Assembly: GCF_001704415.2 (NCBI RefSeq)
Contig: NC_030822.1
Coordinates: 53,437,345-53,501,344, forward strand
Source of the DNA: Capra hircus
Taxonomy: Eukaryota; Chordata; Mammalia; Artiodactyla; Bovidae
Direction of reading: 5' to 3'
DNA: 64,000 nucleotides
Under the pieces are notes generated by a model. It ran no database searches and was not told the origin of the DNA. It was given only the letters and a program-made list of their open reading frames with translations. Position numbers and translations under genes: made by a program. The stretch's first letter is position 1; the number at the start of each line of letters is the position of its first letter. Of the stretch, positions 33,001-42,024 are shown in pieces.

Positions 33001-36000
33001 TTCTGTGTGTGGAGTGATGTCGTGGGTTGGGGCGGGACAGAGGCAGGGATGGGTCACCCAGATTCACCCGACCTACTTCCTAACGTCACTTGGAGGCTCC
33101 TTTTGCTCAGGAGCTCTGGGAAAGGGCAGACCCTTCCCAGGGAAGGTGCTAGAGAAGCAAGGTGTTCCCGGGATATGAGGTAAGCTCAGGACAAGGCCCT
33201 GCCAGGCTCCTTCCCTGCAGATTCCCCTGCCTCTGCAGAGCGGGGGTGGAGATGGCATTTTCCGCACACCTCCTCCTAGCCTGGCGCTATGCTCGGTGCT
33301 TTCATAACGGCTGTGAGTGAGGAGGTAAGAACTGGGCTTTGTTCTTCTGGGCCGGTGCTCAGCCTCCCCAGTTCATATTCCCCTGATGTGCACGTCAGCA
33401 CACCTAGCAGCCTGTCCTTGCAGGCGGGGCCGCCTGTCTGTCCCCGTTGTCTATGGTTAGATCCTGACCTTCGGGGCCAGCATTTCTGAGCATCCCCTGT
33501 TCTTAAGTGGTGCCTGCTGGGCCCTGGCCACTCATCCCGAGGGATGAGCTGAGCGGAAGGACTTTGCTATCCCTGCTTCCAGGCTGCAGTGCCTGGGGTG
33601 GGGCCTCCGCAGCTTGGCACAAAAAACAGCTTCTGCAGAAGGAGTGCCATGTGCCAGATCCCAGGGAGTTCCAAGGGTATCCTGAGGGGCCAGGCTCCAA
33701 GGTGCCGCTGCCAGGAGAGTGCCCCGGAAGCCCTTCCTTCTATGGGACAGAGCTTGAGGAGAATTTAGGCTACCTTTTGCTTTATTTTTTATTTTTTGGG
33801 GGCCCATGCTGTGCAGCTTGTGGGATCTTAACTTCCCCAACCAGGGGTTGAACCCCAGCCACCGCAGTGAAGTGTGGGTCCTGAGCACTGGACTGCCAGG
33901 GAATTCCTCTACCCTTTGGTTTATATCTTTATTGGGGTGTTAGTTCTAAAAGGTCTTGTAGGTCTTCATAGAACCGTTCAACTTCAGCTTCTTCAGCGTT
34001 ACTGGTTGGGACATAGACTTGGATTACTGTGATATTGAATGTTTTTCCTTGGAAATGAACAGAGATCATTCTGTCATTTTTGAGACTGCATCCAAGTACT
34101 GCATTTCGGACTCTTGTTGACCATGATGGCTACTCCATTTCTTCTAAGGGATTCCTGCCTGCAGTAGTAGATATAATGGTCATATGAGTTAAATTCACCC
34201 ATTCCAGTCCATTTTAGTTCGCTGATTCCTAGAATGTCGACGTTCACTCTTGCCATCTCCTGTTTGACCACTTCCAATTTGCCTTGATTCATGGACCTGA
34301 CATTCCAGGTTCCTTTGCAATATTGCTCTTTACAGCATCGAACCTTGCTTCTATCACCAGTCACATCCACAACTGGGTATTGTTTTTGCTTTGGCGCCAT
34401 CCCTTCATTTTTTTTTTTAAATATAAATTTATTTATTTTAATTGGAGGTTAATTACTTTACAATATTGTATTGGTTTTGCCATACATCAACATGAATCTG
34501 CCACGGGTATACACGTGTTCCCCATCCTGAACCCCCCTTCATCCTCCCTCCCCGTACCATCCCTCTGGGTCGTCCCAGTGCACCAGCCCCAAGCATCCAG
34601 TATCATGCATCAAACCTGGACTGGTAATTTGTTTCATATATGATATTATTATACATGTTTCAATGCCATTCTCCCAAATCATCCCACCCTCGCCCTCTCC
34701 CACAGAGTCCAAAAGACTGTTCTATACATCTGTGTCTCTTTTGCTGTCTCGCATACAGGGTTATCGTTACCATCTTTCTAAATTCCATATATATGCATTA
34801 GTATACTGTATTGGTGTTTTTCTTTCTGGCTTACTTCATTCTGTATAATAGGCTCCAGTTTCATCCACCTCATTAGAACTGATTCAAATGTATTCCTTTT
34901 AATGGCTGAGTAATACTCCATTGTGTATATGTACCACAGCTTTCTTATCCATTCGTCTGCTGATGGACATCTGGGTTGCTTCCATGTCCTGGCTATTATA
35001 AACAGTGCTGCGATGAACATTGGGGTACATGTGTCTCTTTCAATTCTGGTTTCCTCGGTATGTATGCCCAGAAGTGGGATTGCTGGGTCATAAGGCAGTT
35101 CTATTTCCAGTTTTTTAAAGAATCTTCACACTGTTCTCCATGGTGGCTGTACTAGTTTGCATTCCCACCAACAGTGTAAGAGGGTTCCCTTTTCTCCACA
35201 CCCTCTCCAGCATTTATTGCTTGTAGACTTTTGGATTGCAGCCATTCTGACTGGCATGAACTGGTACCTCACTGTGGTTTTGACTTGCATTTCTCTGATA
35301 ATGAGTGATGTTGAGCATCATCCCTTCATTCTTTCTGGAGTTATTTCTCCACTGATCTCCAGTAGCATATTGGGCACCTACTGACCCGGGGAGTTCCTCT
35401 TTCAGTATCCTATCATTTTGTCTTTTCATACTGTTCATGGGGTTCTCAAGGCAAGAAATACTGAAGTGGTTTGCCATTCCCTTCTCCAGTGGACCACATT
35501 CTGTCAGACCTTTCCACCATGACCCGTCTGTCTTGGGTGGCCCCACACAGCATGGCTTACTTTCATTGAATTAGACAAAACTGTGGTCCCTGTGATCAGA
35601 TAGGCTAGTTTTCTGTGATTATGGTTTCAGTGTGTCTGCCTTCTGATGCCCTCTGGCAACAACTACCATCTTACTTGGGTTTTTCTTACCTTTGACAAGG
35701 GGTATCTCCTCATGGTCGCCCCTCCTGACCTTGAACGTGGAGTAGCTCCTCTCAGCCCTCCTGGGCTTGCACAGCCGCTGCTCCTTGGACGTGGGGTAGC
35801 TCATCTCAGCTGCCGCCCCTGACCTCGGGCATGGGGTAGCTCATCTCGGCTGCAGCCCCTGACCTCAGACGCTGGGTAGCTTCTCTCGGCCGCTCCTGTG
35901 CCATCTCAGCCTGACGCTCTCAGTCACTGCCTCTGACTCTGGGCAAGGGGTAGCTCCTCTTGGCCATGCTTCTGTGTGGTCCTAACAGAAGCAGAAGATA

Positions 36001-39000
36001 TTAAGAAGAGGTGGCAAGAATACACAGAAGAACTGTACAAAAAAGATCTTCACGACCAAGATAATCACGATGGTCTGATCACTCACCTAGAGCCAGACAT
36101 CCTGGAATGTGAAGTCAAGTGGCCTCAGAAAGCATCACTACGAACAAAGCTAGTGGAGGTGATGGCATTCCAGCTGAGCTATTTCAAATCCTGAAAGATG
36201 ATGCTGTGAAAGTGCTGCACTCAATATGCCAGCAAATTTGGAAAACTCAGCGGTGGCCACAGGACTGGAAAAGGTCAGTTTTCATTCCAATCCCAAAGAA
36301 AGGCAGTGCCAAAGAATACTCAAACTACCGCACACTTGCACTCATCTCACATGCTAGTAAAGTAATGCTCAAAATTCTCCAAGCCAGGCTTCAGCAATAC
36401 GTGAACCGTGAACTTCCTGATGTTCAAGCTGGTTTTAGAAAAGGCAGAGGAACCAGAGATCAAATTGCCAACATCCGCTGGATCATGGAAAAAGCAAGAG
36501 AGTTCCAGAAAAATATCTATTTCTGCTTTATCAGCTATGCCAAAGCCTTTGACTGTGTGGATCACAATAAACTGTGGAAAATTCTGAAAGAGATGGGAAT
36601 ACCAGACCACCTGACCTGCCTCTTGAGAAACCTATATGCAGGTCAGGAAGCAACAGTTAGAACTGGACATGGAACAACAGACTGGTTCCAAATAGGAAAA
36701 GGAGTATGTCAAGGCTGTATATTGTCACCCTGCTTATTTAACTTCTATGCAGAGTACATCATGAGAAACGCTGGGCTGGAAGAAGCAGCAGCTGGAATCA
36801 AGATTGCCAGGAGAAATATCAATAACCTCAGATATGCAGATGACACCACCCTTATGGCAGAAAGTGAAGAGGAACTAAAAAGCCTCTTGATGAAAGTGAA
36901 AGAGGAGAGTGAAAAAATTGGCTTAAAGCTCAACATTCAGAAAACGAAGATCATGGCATCCGGTCCCATCACTTCATGGGAAATAGATGGGGAAACAGTG
37001 GAAACAGTGTCAGACTTTATTTTGGGGGCTCCAAAATCACTGCAGATGGTGACTGCAGCCATGAAATTAAAAAAGATGCTTACTCCTTGGAAGAAAAGTT
37101 GTGACTAACCTAGATAGCATATTCAAAAGCAGAGACATTACTTTGCTGACGAAAGGTCTGCCTAGTCAAGGCTATGGTTTTTCCAGTGGTCATGTATGGA
37201 TGTGAGAGTTGGACTTTGAAGAAAGCTGAGTGCCGAAGAATTGATGCTTTTGAACTGTGGTGTTGGAGAAGACTCTTGAGATCCAACCAGTCCATTCCGA
37301 AGGAGATCAGCCCTGGAATTTCTTTGGAGGGAATGATGCTAAGTCTGAAACTCTAGTACTTTGGCCACCTCATGCGAAGAGTTGACTCATTGGAAAAGAC
37401 TCTGATGCTAGGAGGGATTGGGGGCAGGAGGAGAAGGGGACGACAGAGGATGAGAAGGCTGGATGGCATCACTGACTCAATGGACGTGAGTCTGAGTGAA
37501 CTCCGGGAGTTGGTGATGGACAGGGAGGCCTGGCGTGCTGCGATTCATGGGGTCGCAAAGAGTCGGACATGACTGAGCCACTGAACTGAACTTGGCTTAT
37601 GTTTTGTCTTATTTAATTGTTATAATAACCCCAGCAGGTAGGTATCATCGGTGCATTTTACACAGGAGGTGCCTGAGCCTCAGAAGGTGGAAGAACCTGC
37701 CCACATTCTCCCAGCTGACAGAAGGCAGAGCTAGGATTGAACTGTGTCTAATGGGAACTCCGTGCCTCCTAGCTGCTCCCTGGGCACCCTCTAGTGGCTT
37801 CCTATCTCAGAAGAATGGCAGCCTGGTCCCTGCCTAAGTCTGGGGCCTCAGCTGTTTCCAACTGCCCCTTTGATCACCTCCTGGGTTGTGCCCCAGACTC
37901 GCGATGCTCATTCCAACCACTGGAACTTTCCTCTGAATGTTCTGCTGCCCCAGATTCCTTCAAAATTTGAAAACTTCTCACTCCCTCACTTTAGTGGGGC
38001 CCACCTACGGGCACTCCTTGGGGAAGCCTTCCCTGACTTTTGATGTCAAACAGCACCCTGCACCTTATATTATTTACAGCCTTTGCTGTGTATCACTAAA
38101 GTTACATTATTATCTTTTCCCTGTTAACATCTGCCCCCCTCCCTAGAATACAAACTCAGTTACAGCATCTCTGCCTGTATCACAGCAATAACCCTGGGGC
38201 CTAGACTGACTGTCTGGAGGGGTGGGGTGGGCAGAGAAGGTGATTTAGAAATGTTTGGTAAATATTTGGTAAATGGGTGAATGAATGATTGATACTTAGT
38301 ATTACTATTTCTCTTCTGTGTGGTTGTTTAGTCACTGAGTCCTGTCTGACTCTTTGTGACCCCATGGACTACAGCATGCCAGGCTTCCCTGTCCTTCACT
38401 ATCTCTCAGAGTTTGCTCAAAGACATGTCCATTGAATTGATGATGTCAGCCAACTATCTCATCCTGTCACCTTCTTCTCCTCCTGCCCTCAATCTTTCCC
38501 AACTTCAGGGTCTTTTACAATGAGTCAGCTCTTCGTACCACGTGGCCAAAGGATTGAAGCTTCAGCTTCAGCATCAGTCCTTTCAATGAATATTCAGGGT
38601 TGATTTCCTTTAGGATTGACTGGTTTGCTCTGCTTGCTGTCCAAGGGACTGTCAAGACTCTTCTCCAGCACCACAGTTCAAAAACATCAGTTCTTTGGCA
38701 CTTAGCTTTCTTTATGGTCCAATTCTCACATCTCTACATGAGTATGGAAAAACCATAGCTTTGACTATATGGACCTTTGTGAGTAAAGTGATGTCTCTGC
38801 TTTTTAATATGCTGTCTAGGTTTGTCATAGCTTTTCTTCCAAGGAGCAAGCTTTTTTTAATTTCATGGCTGCAATCACTGTCCACAGTAATTTTGGAACC
38901 CAAGAAAATATAATCTGCCACTGTTTTCATTTTCTCCCCCCATATTGTTTCCATGAAGTGATGGGACCATATGCCATGATCTGAGTTTTCTGAATGTTGA

Positions 39001-41940
39001 GTTTTAAGCCAGCTTTTTCACTCTCCTCTTTCACCTTCATCAAGAGGCTCTTTAGTTCCTTTTCACTTTCTGCCGTAAGTGTGGTTTGTTAATATTGCTC
39101 CCGGCAATCTTGATTCCAGCTTGTGATTCATCCAGCCTGGCATTTCGCAGTCCAGGCCTGATGTCTCCAAAAGGGACTCCTGTCCTTGTAGACCCAGCAG
39201 TTGATCCCTTTGAACTGTGCTTGTTCTTCTGGGGTATTGCTTCCCTCCTGTTGTTCATCTGCCATCCCCACCAGGACCCTGGGGAAGAGGAGGGAGCTGG
39301 GCTGGGCTGAGTGCCCAGGCTTTCCTCTGCCCTGGGGTATGAGGGTCGAGGCCTCTGCATCTGTCTTCCAGGCTGCCTGCCTCTGGAGACCCCGCAGTTG
39401 CAGCTGGAAGGGCATGGGCTCTGCTGAGACGGTTGGAAGCGGTGGGAGGAAGGGGAAAGCTAGGCCAGCACAGTGCAGGCCTTGTCCAAGGTCTTCAGCC
39501 TCCAGGCGGCCATAACAGTCGTCAGGCGGAGGGAGGGCTTGAGGCCATCCGTCTGTCCCTGGCTTGACAGATGCTTGATTTCTCTACACCCCAGCCTTGT
39601 TTTTCCCCCCACTTCTCTCCAAGGGCCACATCAGGCACCCCTTATGAGTTTTGCCCCCCTCTCCACTCCCCTCTGACAAATTGCAGCCACAAGGGACTCA
39701 GCCAGCTGCCTGAGCTCTGCTCCACTCCCCACCAGGCGCACCTGTCCCCTCCCCGGCAGCGTCAGCCAGAATCCTCACTGAGTGTGACTTTGTCCACAGT
39801 GCCACCAGGGAGGAGCATGGAAGTCACAGTACCTAACACCCTCAACGTCCTCAATGGCTCTGATGCCCGCCTGCCCTGCACCTTCAACTCCTGCTACACC
39901 GTGAACCACAAACAGTTCTCCCTGAACTGGACTTACCAGGAGTGTAACAACTGCTCCGAGGAGATGGTGAGCCCTGGGATGGTGGCAGGGGATGGGGGAG
40001 GAGGCAGGAGCCCCACAGCATGAAGCCCCTCTTTCCCACCACCTGTCCCTGCCTTGGACCAGGACTGCGGCATACCCTGGTGGGCTGTCTGCTCCCCAGG
40101 GCGTCAGCTGAGGTGTGTTGTCACACTTGGGTGGCCCTGGGAGGGCGGTAGAGATCTGGAGGTGACTGCCTCCCTTCCAGGTAAAGGAGGGGGGAGGGAG
40201 GAGGGGGTTCCTGCTGTCCTTGCAGCTCCTCGCTCATCCAACCCCCGTCACCCCCACTCAGTTCCTCCAGTTCCGCATGAAGATCATTAATCTGAAGCTG
40301 GAGCGGTTCCGAGACCGCGTGGAGTTCTCGGGGAACCCCAGCAAGTATGACGTGTCAGTCACCCTGAAGAAAGTACAGCTAGAGGACGAGGGCACCTACA
40401 ACTGCTACATCATGAACCCGCCTGACCGCCACCGCGGCCACGGCAAGATCTATCTGCAGGTCCTCATGGAAGGTGAGAGGCTGCGGGGGGGCCCTGCCCA
40501 TTCCCAGCCTGCTACTCTCCAGCAGGGCTAGTGGGCGCCTTGGGAGAAGCTGTGCCCTCCGGAGGGGTGGGAGCCACAGCGTGTGCTGGGTGGAAGGCAT
40601 CTGTTTCACTCCTTCCAGTCCTTGAGGACTGTGTCTCCGAGAGTCCTGATGATGCTATCCATCATGATCATGACCTTAAGAATCTTGAGAACAGCTTTCA
40701 TTTATTGGACACTTACTATGTCTCAGTTGTAGGTACAGGTAAATTCTGTATATGCATTATCTCATTTCATCTTCATACAACCCTTTCTCATCCCCATTTT
40801 ACAGATGAGAAAACCAAGGCTATGTAAGGTACCTAAGGTCACACAATAAATAGTACAGCGACTTCCCTGGTGGTCCAGTGGTTAAGACTCTGCATCCAGA
40901 GGGCTTAGGTTCAGTCCCTGGTCAGGAAACTAGATCACACATGCTATAACTAAGACTTGGCATGCTGCCTCTAAAGATCCCACATGCCACAACCAAGGAT
41001 CCTACATACAGCAATTGAGATTCGGTGCAAATAAACAATTAATTAAAAAGGAGAACTTAAAAAATAGTGCAATCAGACATTGCTATATTTAAAATGGATC
41101 ACCAGTGAGGATCTACTGTAGAGCCTATGGAACTCTGTTCCATGTTATGTGGTAGCCTGGAAGGGAGGGGAGTTTCAGGGAGAACGGATACATGTACATG
41201 TGTGGCTGAGTCCCTTCGATGTTCACTTGAAACTGTACAACACTGTTTATCGGCTATGCCCCAATATAGAATAAAAATTTATAAAACAAATTGGCAAATT
41301 TGTTAGCGTTGCCAAAATGTTAATAATTGGTGAAACTGTGAAGAGTATATGGGAGTGCGGCAGCTTTTCTGTATTTTACTTTTTAAAAATTAAAAAATTT
41401 TAAGAGAAGTTTTTAAGAAAAGAAATGTTACTTAAGAAGTGTGGAAGAAAAAAAAAAGGAAAAACAGTACAACTGGGACTCAGATTGGGTCCATTGGGCT
41501 CAAAGCCCATCCTCTTGAATACAGTATTGGACCACCCACTCCTGGCGATTTCAGGTGCCCTGGGATTACGGGGTGGGCGGGGCGCTGAGAGGCTGGGTTG
41601 GTTTTTGGCCATGGCTAGCTTTCCCGCAGGAGAGTGAAGGCAGGACCACCCCGCGAGCGCTGCAGGGAGCAGAGGCCAGCGGGCGGGGCTCCCTTTTCCA
41701 GCCTTACCGCTCAGCGGGTCTGTCTCCTCTCCTTCTCCAGAGCCCCCCGAGCGGGATTCCACGGTGGCCGTGATCGTGGGCGCCTCCGTCGGAGGCTTTC
41801 TGGCTGTGGTCATCTTGGTGCTGATGGTGGTGAAGTGCGTGAGGAGGAAAAAAGAGCAGAAACTGAGCACGGATGACCTGAAGACTGAGGAGGAGGGCAA
41901 GACCGACGGAGAGGGCAACGCGGACGACGGCGCCAAGTAA
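26969..41940 (+). CDS. SCN2B: SCN2B, complete: sodium channel beta-2 subunit
   Basis: Auxiliary beta-2 subunit of voltage-gated sodium channels, a type I membrane protein that disulfide-links to the pore-forming alpha subunit, raises its surface level and acts in cell adhesion. Coding exons 26969-27038, 39800-39966, 40262-40472 and 41741-41940 join to 648 bases, 215 residues, the same length as the human protein. Order: signal peptide (residues 1-29), V-type Ig domain (about 32-150), transmembrane helix (about 158-180), short acidic tail ending DDGAK. Cys50 and Cys127 are the intradomain pair, Cys72 and Cys75 a second pair, and Cys55 is the position known to bind the alpha subunit. N-glycosylation sequons are at Asn42, Asn66 and Asn74. 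All splice sites are canonical with phases 1, 0, 1. Intron 1 is about 12.8 kb, enlarged by ruminant retroposons. Confidence 0.97.
28024..28231 (+). mobile_element. Bov-tA SINE with target-site duplication
   Basis: Sense copy flanked by an exact 13-base duplication tgctggctattgg (28011-28023, 28232-28244). SCN2B intron 1. Confidence 0.93.
28340..28510 (+). mobile_element. MIR SINE
   Basis: Sense MIR: agcatgagccttggattcc, a gcgaagttactcacctcttt block and tggcatacagcagatgctca. Followed at once by an antisense MIR. Confidence 0.65.
28510..29035 (-). mobile_element. MIR SINE split by Bov-A2
   Basis: Antisense MIR halves at 28510-28612 (tagttaacatttatgaatgc) and 28891-29035 (gataagtaacttgcccaata), separated by the Bov-A2 insertion. 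Confidence 0.65.
28613..28890 (-). mobile_element. Bov-A2 dimeric SINE with (CTG)n and target-site duplication
   Basis: Two antisense BovA monomers joined by aatgcatgaaagtgaaaagtg, with about eight CTG units at the left end. Flanked by gtgattctcatg / gtgattcttatg (28601-28612, 28891-28902; 11 of 12). Confidence 0.93.
29076..29194 (+). mobile_element. Bov-tA SINE, 3' truncated by the next copy
   Basis: Sense copy from gggcttctgggttagctcag to actccagtattctc, then abruptly joined to a second Bov-tA. Confidence 0.8.
29195..29398 (+). mobile_element. Bov-tA SINE
   Basis: Complete sense copy (gggctaccctggtggctcag to actgagcgactaagcac), abutting the truncated copy on its left in the same orientation. 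Confidence 0.9.
30063..30260 (-). mobile_element. Bov-tA SINE
   Basis: Antisense copy: ttgttctttagtcactaaat through head ending gagccacctgggaagcccc. A short internal deletion removes part of the gcgaccccatgga segment. Confidence 0.88.
30350..30460 (-). mobile_element. L2 LINE remnant
   Basis: Antisense L2 3' end: gacttttattgagggtccac and cactgttctaagtccaggga. Confidence 0.6.
30515..30715 (-). mobile_element. MIR SINE
   Basis: Antisense MIR: tatttaatcctcacaacagc and gttttacagatgaggaagct, both core MIR segments. Confidence 0.75.
30760..31270 (-). mobile_element. L2 LINE remnant, split by Bov-tA piece
   Basis: Antisense L2 3' UTR-like sequence on both sides of a Bov-tA fragment: cttgtgcaaaggcatggagg on the left and gatggtaaagggcttggaag on the right. 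Diverged. Confidence 0.5.
30922..31050 (+). mobile_element. Bov-tA SINE, 5' truncated
   Basis: Sense copy starting at ctctggagaagggaatggc; the tRNA-derived head is missing. Confidence 0.85.
31749..31961 (-). mobile_element. Bov-tA SINE
   Basis: Antisense copy: gtgctaagttgcttctgtca through a head ending taccacctgggaagccccc. Confidence 0.9.
32531..32798. repeat. 134-bp tandem duplication, about 95% identical
   Basis: Copies at 32531-32664 and 32665-32798, each starting actctggccccg and ending ggttg. They differ at seven positions by eye. The unit contains MIR-like sequence (tctttctcaggcctcccttt). Confidence 0.93.
33780..33907 (-). mobile_element. CHR-type SINE
   Basis: Antisense: T-rich tail, gggcccatgctgtgcagctt, head ending ggactgccagggaattcc. 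It abuts the target site of the large BovB insertion. Confidence 0.85.
34410..35318 (-). mobile_element. L1 LINE, 5' truncated, inserted in the BovB
   Basis: Antisense L1 with poly(T) at the left end, the 3' UTR, and ORF2 C-terminal coding sequence in reverse (WYIYTMEYYSAIKRN). Flanked by an exact 12-base duplication catcccttcatt (34398-34409, 35319-35330). Flanking BovB sequence resumes on both sides. Confidence 0.93.
36119..37108 (+). pseudogene. BovB reverse transcriptase remnant
   Basis: A 329-codon open stretch of BovB ORF2 with the RT fingers and palm: NKASGGDGIPAELF, QAGFRKGRGTRDQ, QGCILSPCLF and YADD (36833-36844). The motif A residue expected to be catalytic Asp is Ser (FISYAKAFD at about 36528). 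The upstream frame is offset near 36120 and the endonuclease is detached and inverted. It therefore cannot encode an active element. Part of the retroposon, not a host gene. Confidence 0.88.
37605..37760 (-). mobile_element. MIR SINE
   Basis: Antisense MIR core: ttgttataataaccccagca and acctgcccacattctcccag. Directly right of the BovB target site. Confidence 0.65.
38318..39150 (-). mobile_element. BovB LINE 3' half, older copy
   Basis: Antisense BovB reaching from the 3' end (ggttgtttagtcactgagtc) back to near the RT palm (gcaatcttgattccagcttg). It is more diverged than the other BovB copies. It lies about 650 bases before SCN2B exon 2. Confidence 0.9.
39800..39966 (+). CDS. SCN2B: SCN2B exon 2: first half of Ig V domain
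   Basis: The acceptor is ttgtccacag|TG and the donor is ATG|gtgagc. It encodes VPPGRSMEVTVPNTLNVLNG and onward through LPCTFNSCYTVNHKQFSLNW to NNCSEEM. It carries the mature N-terminus (MEVTV), Cys50, the alpha-subunit-linking Cys55, and the Cys72/Cys75 pair. It ends in phase 0. Confidence 0.97.
40262..40472 (+). CDS. SCN2B: SCN2B exon 3: second half of Ig V domain
   Basis: The acceptor is cccccactcag|TTC and the donor is GAAG|gtgaga. It encodes FLQFRMKIINLKLERFRDRV through the F-strand signature EDEGTYNCYIMNPPD to LQVLME. Cys127 is the second half of the Ig disulfide. It ends in phase 1. Confidence 0.97.
40680..40857 (-). mobile_element. MIR SINE in SCN2B intron 3
   Basis: Antisense MIR: catttattggacacttacta, ccccattttacagatgagaa and a aggtcacacaataaatag end, where the CHR SINE is inserted. 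Confidence 0.75.
40858..41061 (+). mobile_element. CHR-type SINE with target-site duplication
   Basis: Sense copy from gcgacttccctggtggtcca through an A-rich tail. Flanked by aaatagtaca / aaatagtgca (40848-40857, 41062-41071). SCN2B intron 3. Confidence 0.88.
41090..41285 (+). mobile_element. L1 3' end fragment
   Basis: Sense L1 3' UTR: accagtgaggatctactgta, a ggaactctgttccatgttat block and ccaatatagaataaaaat. SCN2B intron 3. Confidence 0.7.
41741..41940 (+). CDS. SCN2B: SCN2B exon 4: transmembrane helix, tail, stop
   Basis: The acceptor is ccttctccag|AG. It encodes EPPERDS, a helix beginning TVAVIVGASVGGFLAVVILV, a KCVRRKKEQK stop-transfer, and an acidic tail ending NADDGAK before TAA at 41938-41940. 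The exon and the bases just after the stop are CpG-dense, unlike the other SCN2B exons. Confidence 0.97.
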
Positions 41941-41995
41941 CGGCGGCGGCCCTGCGGCCCTGCGGCCCCGCCCCGTGCGCTGCCCCTCCCACCCT

Positions 41996-42024
41996 CGCCC
42001 CGCCCCGCCCCGCCCCGCCCCGCC
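41996..42024. repeat. (CGCCC)n simple repeat
   Basis: Six near-perfect CGCCC units just downstream of the SCN2B stop codon, within the 3' UTR. Each unit resembles an SP/KLF-type GC box. Confidence 0.85.

Larger units (their letters stand above)
33931..37591 (+). mobile_element. BovB LINE with 5' inversion (twin priming), split by nested L1
   Basis: The left part (33931-35965, apart from the L1) is antisense BovB. In reverse it encodes endonuclease pieces such as GTWNVRSMNQGKLEVVKQEM, preceded by the BovB 5' UTR. At about 35970 orientation flips and sense BovB runs from TEAEDIKKRWQEYTEEL to the ctgaactgaac terminus. The segment between mid-endonuclease and RT start is missing. Candidate decayed target-site duplication: ttggtttatatcttt (33916-33930) and ttggcttatgttttg (37592-37606), 11 of 15. 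Confidence 0.85.
27039..39799 (+). other. SCN2B: SCN2B intron 1
   Basis: A 12.8-kb intron with a consensus gtaagt donor and a cacag acceptor. Roughly half is retroposon sequence: Bov-tA, Bov-A2, CHR, BovB, L1, L2 and MIR. No other exon was recognised inside it. The unlabelled parts, such as 27040-28010, 29400-30060 and 39150-39790, look like unique intronic sequence. Confidence 0.85.

Noticed and set aside
34074..34400. Minus-strand frame resembling a craniofacial development protein 2-like product
   Set aside because: That name comes from host genes that captured BovB endonuclease sequence; here it is the inverted 5' arm of a BovB copy.
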